64,000 nt of DNA from Flavivirga aquatica (GTDB lineage Bacteria > Bacteroidota > Bacteroidia > Flavobacteriales > Flavobacteriaceae). This document shows, in pieces, positions 63,063-64,000 of this stretch. The position numbers and the translations under genes were made by a program. Where the stretch lies: assembly GCF_001747085.1 (NCBI RefSeq), contig NZ_MDJD01000049.1:122857-186856 (forward strand), read 5' to 3'. A model generated the notes under the pieces. The model was not told the origin of the DNA and did not search any database. It saw only the letters and a program-made list of their open reading frames with translations. The stretch's first letter is position 1. The number at the start of each line of letters is the position of its first letter.

Positions 63063-63678
63063 AATTCGTTTTTTATAACGTTTAACACTGCAAATATATA
63101 ATGAGAATTCAGATTGTAAAACATTGATATTAATGCATTTATATGCTATTTTATCTGTCTTTTTTATGTTAAATCAATATAGAATATTAGGAAGGTAATT
63201 AAGCATATTATCTAATGGGTAATTGTGAATTACATATAAGAAATATTGTAAATGTTAATCAAATATGTTTATTTAAGTCTTGGGTATTATTTGGTAATAA
63301 TATGCCTAAAATTTCTAAAATTTTAAATAGAAAGAGTTGAATAAAATTTCTAAGCATTCAGTTTATGTATAAAAGCATAATTTGTGAATAATTATTTTTA
63401 ATAGAAGGAAGGATAGTTTTTGCGCAGGAAATAAAAATATTTGAGTGTAAACTTAAATATAAGCAGAGATAAATATGATGTTCTTTGTAGAAAAGATAGC
63501 TTTAAGAAGAGATTTTAGATTAAGAGATTAACATTTACATTATTGTTGAATGTGTAAAGAATTGGAAAATTAAAAGCTTTTTGTAGGTATATAGTTGAGT
63601 TATTTTAAATTAAAATCTTAAGATGCTGGAGTAAGACTTTTTATTTGAGAAGTAATAATTGAAAAAAGAGAGGATAAA
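63063..63678. other. Non-coding gap between the paralogous secreted protein genes
   Basis: About 616 bases with no convincing reading frame or RNA structure that I can see. It contains the promoter of gene A at its left end. The rest is AT-rich filler that could include leader sequence. Confidence 0.4.
63091..63098 (-). promoter_or_regulatory. -7 box for the secreted protein gene (TATATTTG)
   Basis: A perfect TAnnTTTG on the minus strand, 29 bases before the ATG at 63062. Confidence 0.4.
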
Positions 63679-63707
63679 AAAAAGTAGGCCACTACAGCCT
63701 ACTTTTT
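63679..63707 (-). terminator. Rho-independent terminator after the paralogue B gene
   Basis: AAAAAGTAGGC, a seven-base loop and GCCTACTTTTT form an 11-bp stem with T-runs, just beyond the stop of the partial gene to the right. Confidence 0.85.
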
Positions 63708-63739
63708 ACAACTAAACTAAACTAAATAAGACATTAAAA

Positions 63740-64000
63740 CTAATTATTAATGAATTCCGTGTACTCGTTATTATCCGAGTTTAATACTATTTTGTAATTT
63801 CCTTTTTCTAATTTGTAAGCTTTTTGGATTACTTGAACATCTTTAATTTTTTCAGAATGTAGTAATTCAAAATCGCCATTAAAGCTTTTGTAAATGGTGA
63901 TATTTAATGATTTAAGGTTTGGGGCAAACTTTGTTATATAAATAACACCATTTTCTTGTCTTGTATATGGTTTGTATATGGTTGTTTCTTTCTCTTTGTT
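63740..64000 (-). CDS. Small secreted protein, member B of the pair (partial, start beyond the window)
   Basis: The last 86 residues of a protein reading in from the right edge, ending with TAG (63740-63742). TIYKPYTRQENGVIYITKF, ELLHSEKIKDVQVIQKAYKLEKGNYKIVL align with the end of the 203-residue paralogue at 62451 (FKPYIKV..., ELIHSDKIKD..., YKIVV). The N-terminus, including any signal, is outside. Tandem duplication on the same strand is the simplest explanation. Confidence 0.75.
   Translation of the reverse strand, partial: NKEKETTIYKPYTRQENGVIYITKFAPNLKSLNITIYKSFNGDFELLHSEKIKDVQVIQKAYKLEKGNYKIVLNSDNNEYTEFINN

Noticed and set aside
1..64000. CRISPR arrays, prophage, restriction or defence island
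   Set aside because: No regularly spaced repeats, cas genes, phage structural genes or restriction-modification pair could be found in any gap or gene.
1..64000. tRNA and rRNA genes
   Set aside because: None of the gaps shows a recognisable T-arm or cloverleaf or an rRNA-like GC-rich segment; gaps are short and AT-rich.

Overview
The window looks like a chromosomal segment of a marine-type member of the Flavobacteriaceae (Bacteroidota). The DNA is strongly AT-rich and Shine-Dalgarno sites are mostly absent. Several well-placed TAnnTTTG boxes fit the Bacteroidota -7 promoter element. The gene content is also typical: GldH, RicT, SPOR and HU-CCDC81-like proteins, DUF4292, lipoproteins with acidic residues after the lipobox cysteine, a HemC-HemD fusion and HemJ. 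I cannot name a genus or species from the sequence alone.

Layout. 1-2474: the end of an unknown gene, a thrombospondin-type-3 lipoprotein, a sigma factor with a problematic 5' end, and a small lipoprotein. 2512-8934: an envelope block on the plus strand (flippase, dUTPase, sugar nucleotidylyltransferase, TPR protein, DUF4292 lipoprotein, EnvC-like M23 protein), the last three overlapping by one base each. 9035-10111: a decayed patch with a frameshifted 2OG-Fe(II) oxygenase, an IS982-type transposase fragment and a dispersed repeat. 10112-18890: thioesterase, SPOR protein, DprA, a CarboxypepD_reg-like protein, TrpS, PlsC, and a sigma factor coupled to a trans-envelope protein. 19136-27709: RecA, TrhO, RicT, GldH, PBP1A and a two-subunit CoA transferase. 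28151-38881: a fused ABC ATPase, an exonuclease, a serine hydrolase, a sulfatase, Ogt, a CNNM protein, a hybrid histidine kinase, a frameshifted SDR and a Crp-like regulator. 38988-58533: the heme region. 58769-64000: a histidine kinase, an enoyl-CoA hydratase, a radical SAM protein and two secreted paralogues.

The main theme is heme synthesis. hemB, hemF, hemE, the hemCD fusion, hemA, hemH and hemJ all lie between 38988 and 58533. They cover glutamyl-tRNA to protoheme except for HemL and glutamyl-tRNA synthetase. An AraC-type regulator is divergent from hemA. The aerobic enzyme HemF and the oxidase HemJ indicate an aerobic lifestyle.

There is no CRISPR array, prophage or obvious defence island, and I found no tRNA or rRNA gene. 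The less ordinary signals are: an SF2 helicase with two C-terminal membrane segments; a protein joining an anti-sigma-like N-terminus to an outer-membrane barrel; a 1158-residue TraB/GumN protein; a sigma factor lacking a normal start beside a perfect 16-bp inverted repeat; two genes each broken by one apparent missing base; and three kinds of short interspersed repeat, one of them between the two CoA-transferase subunit genes.
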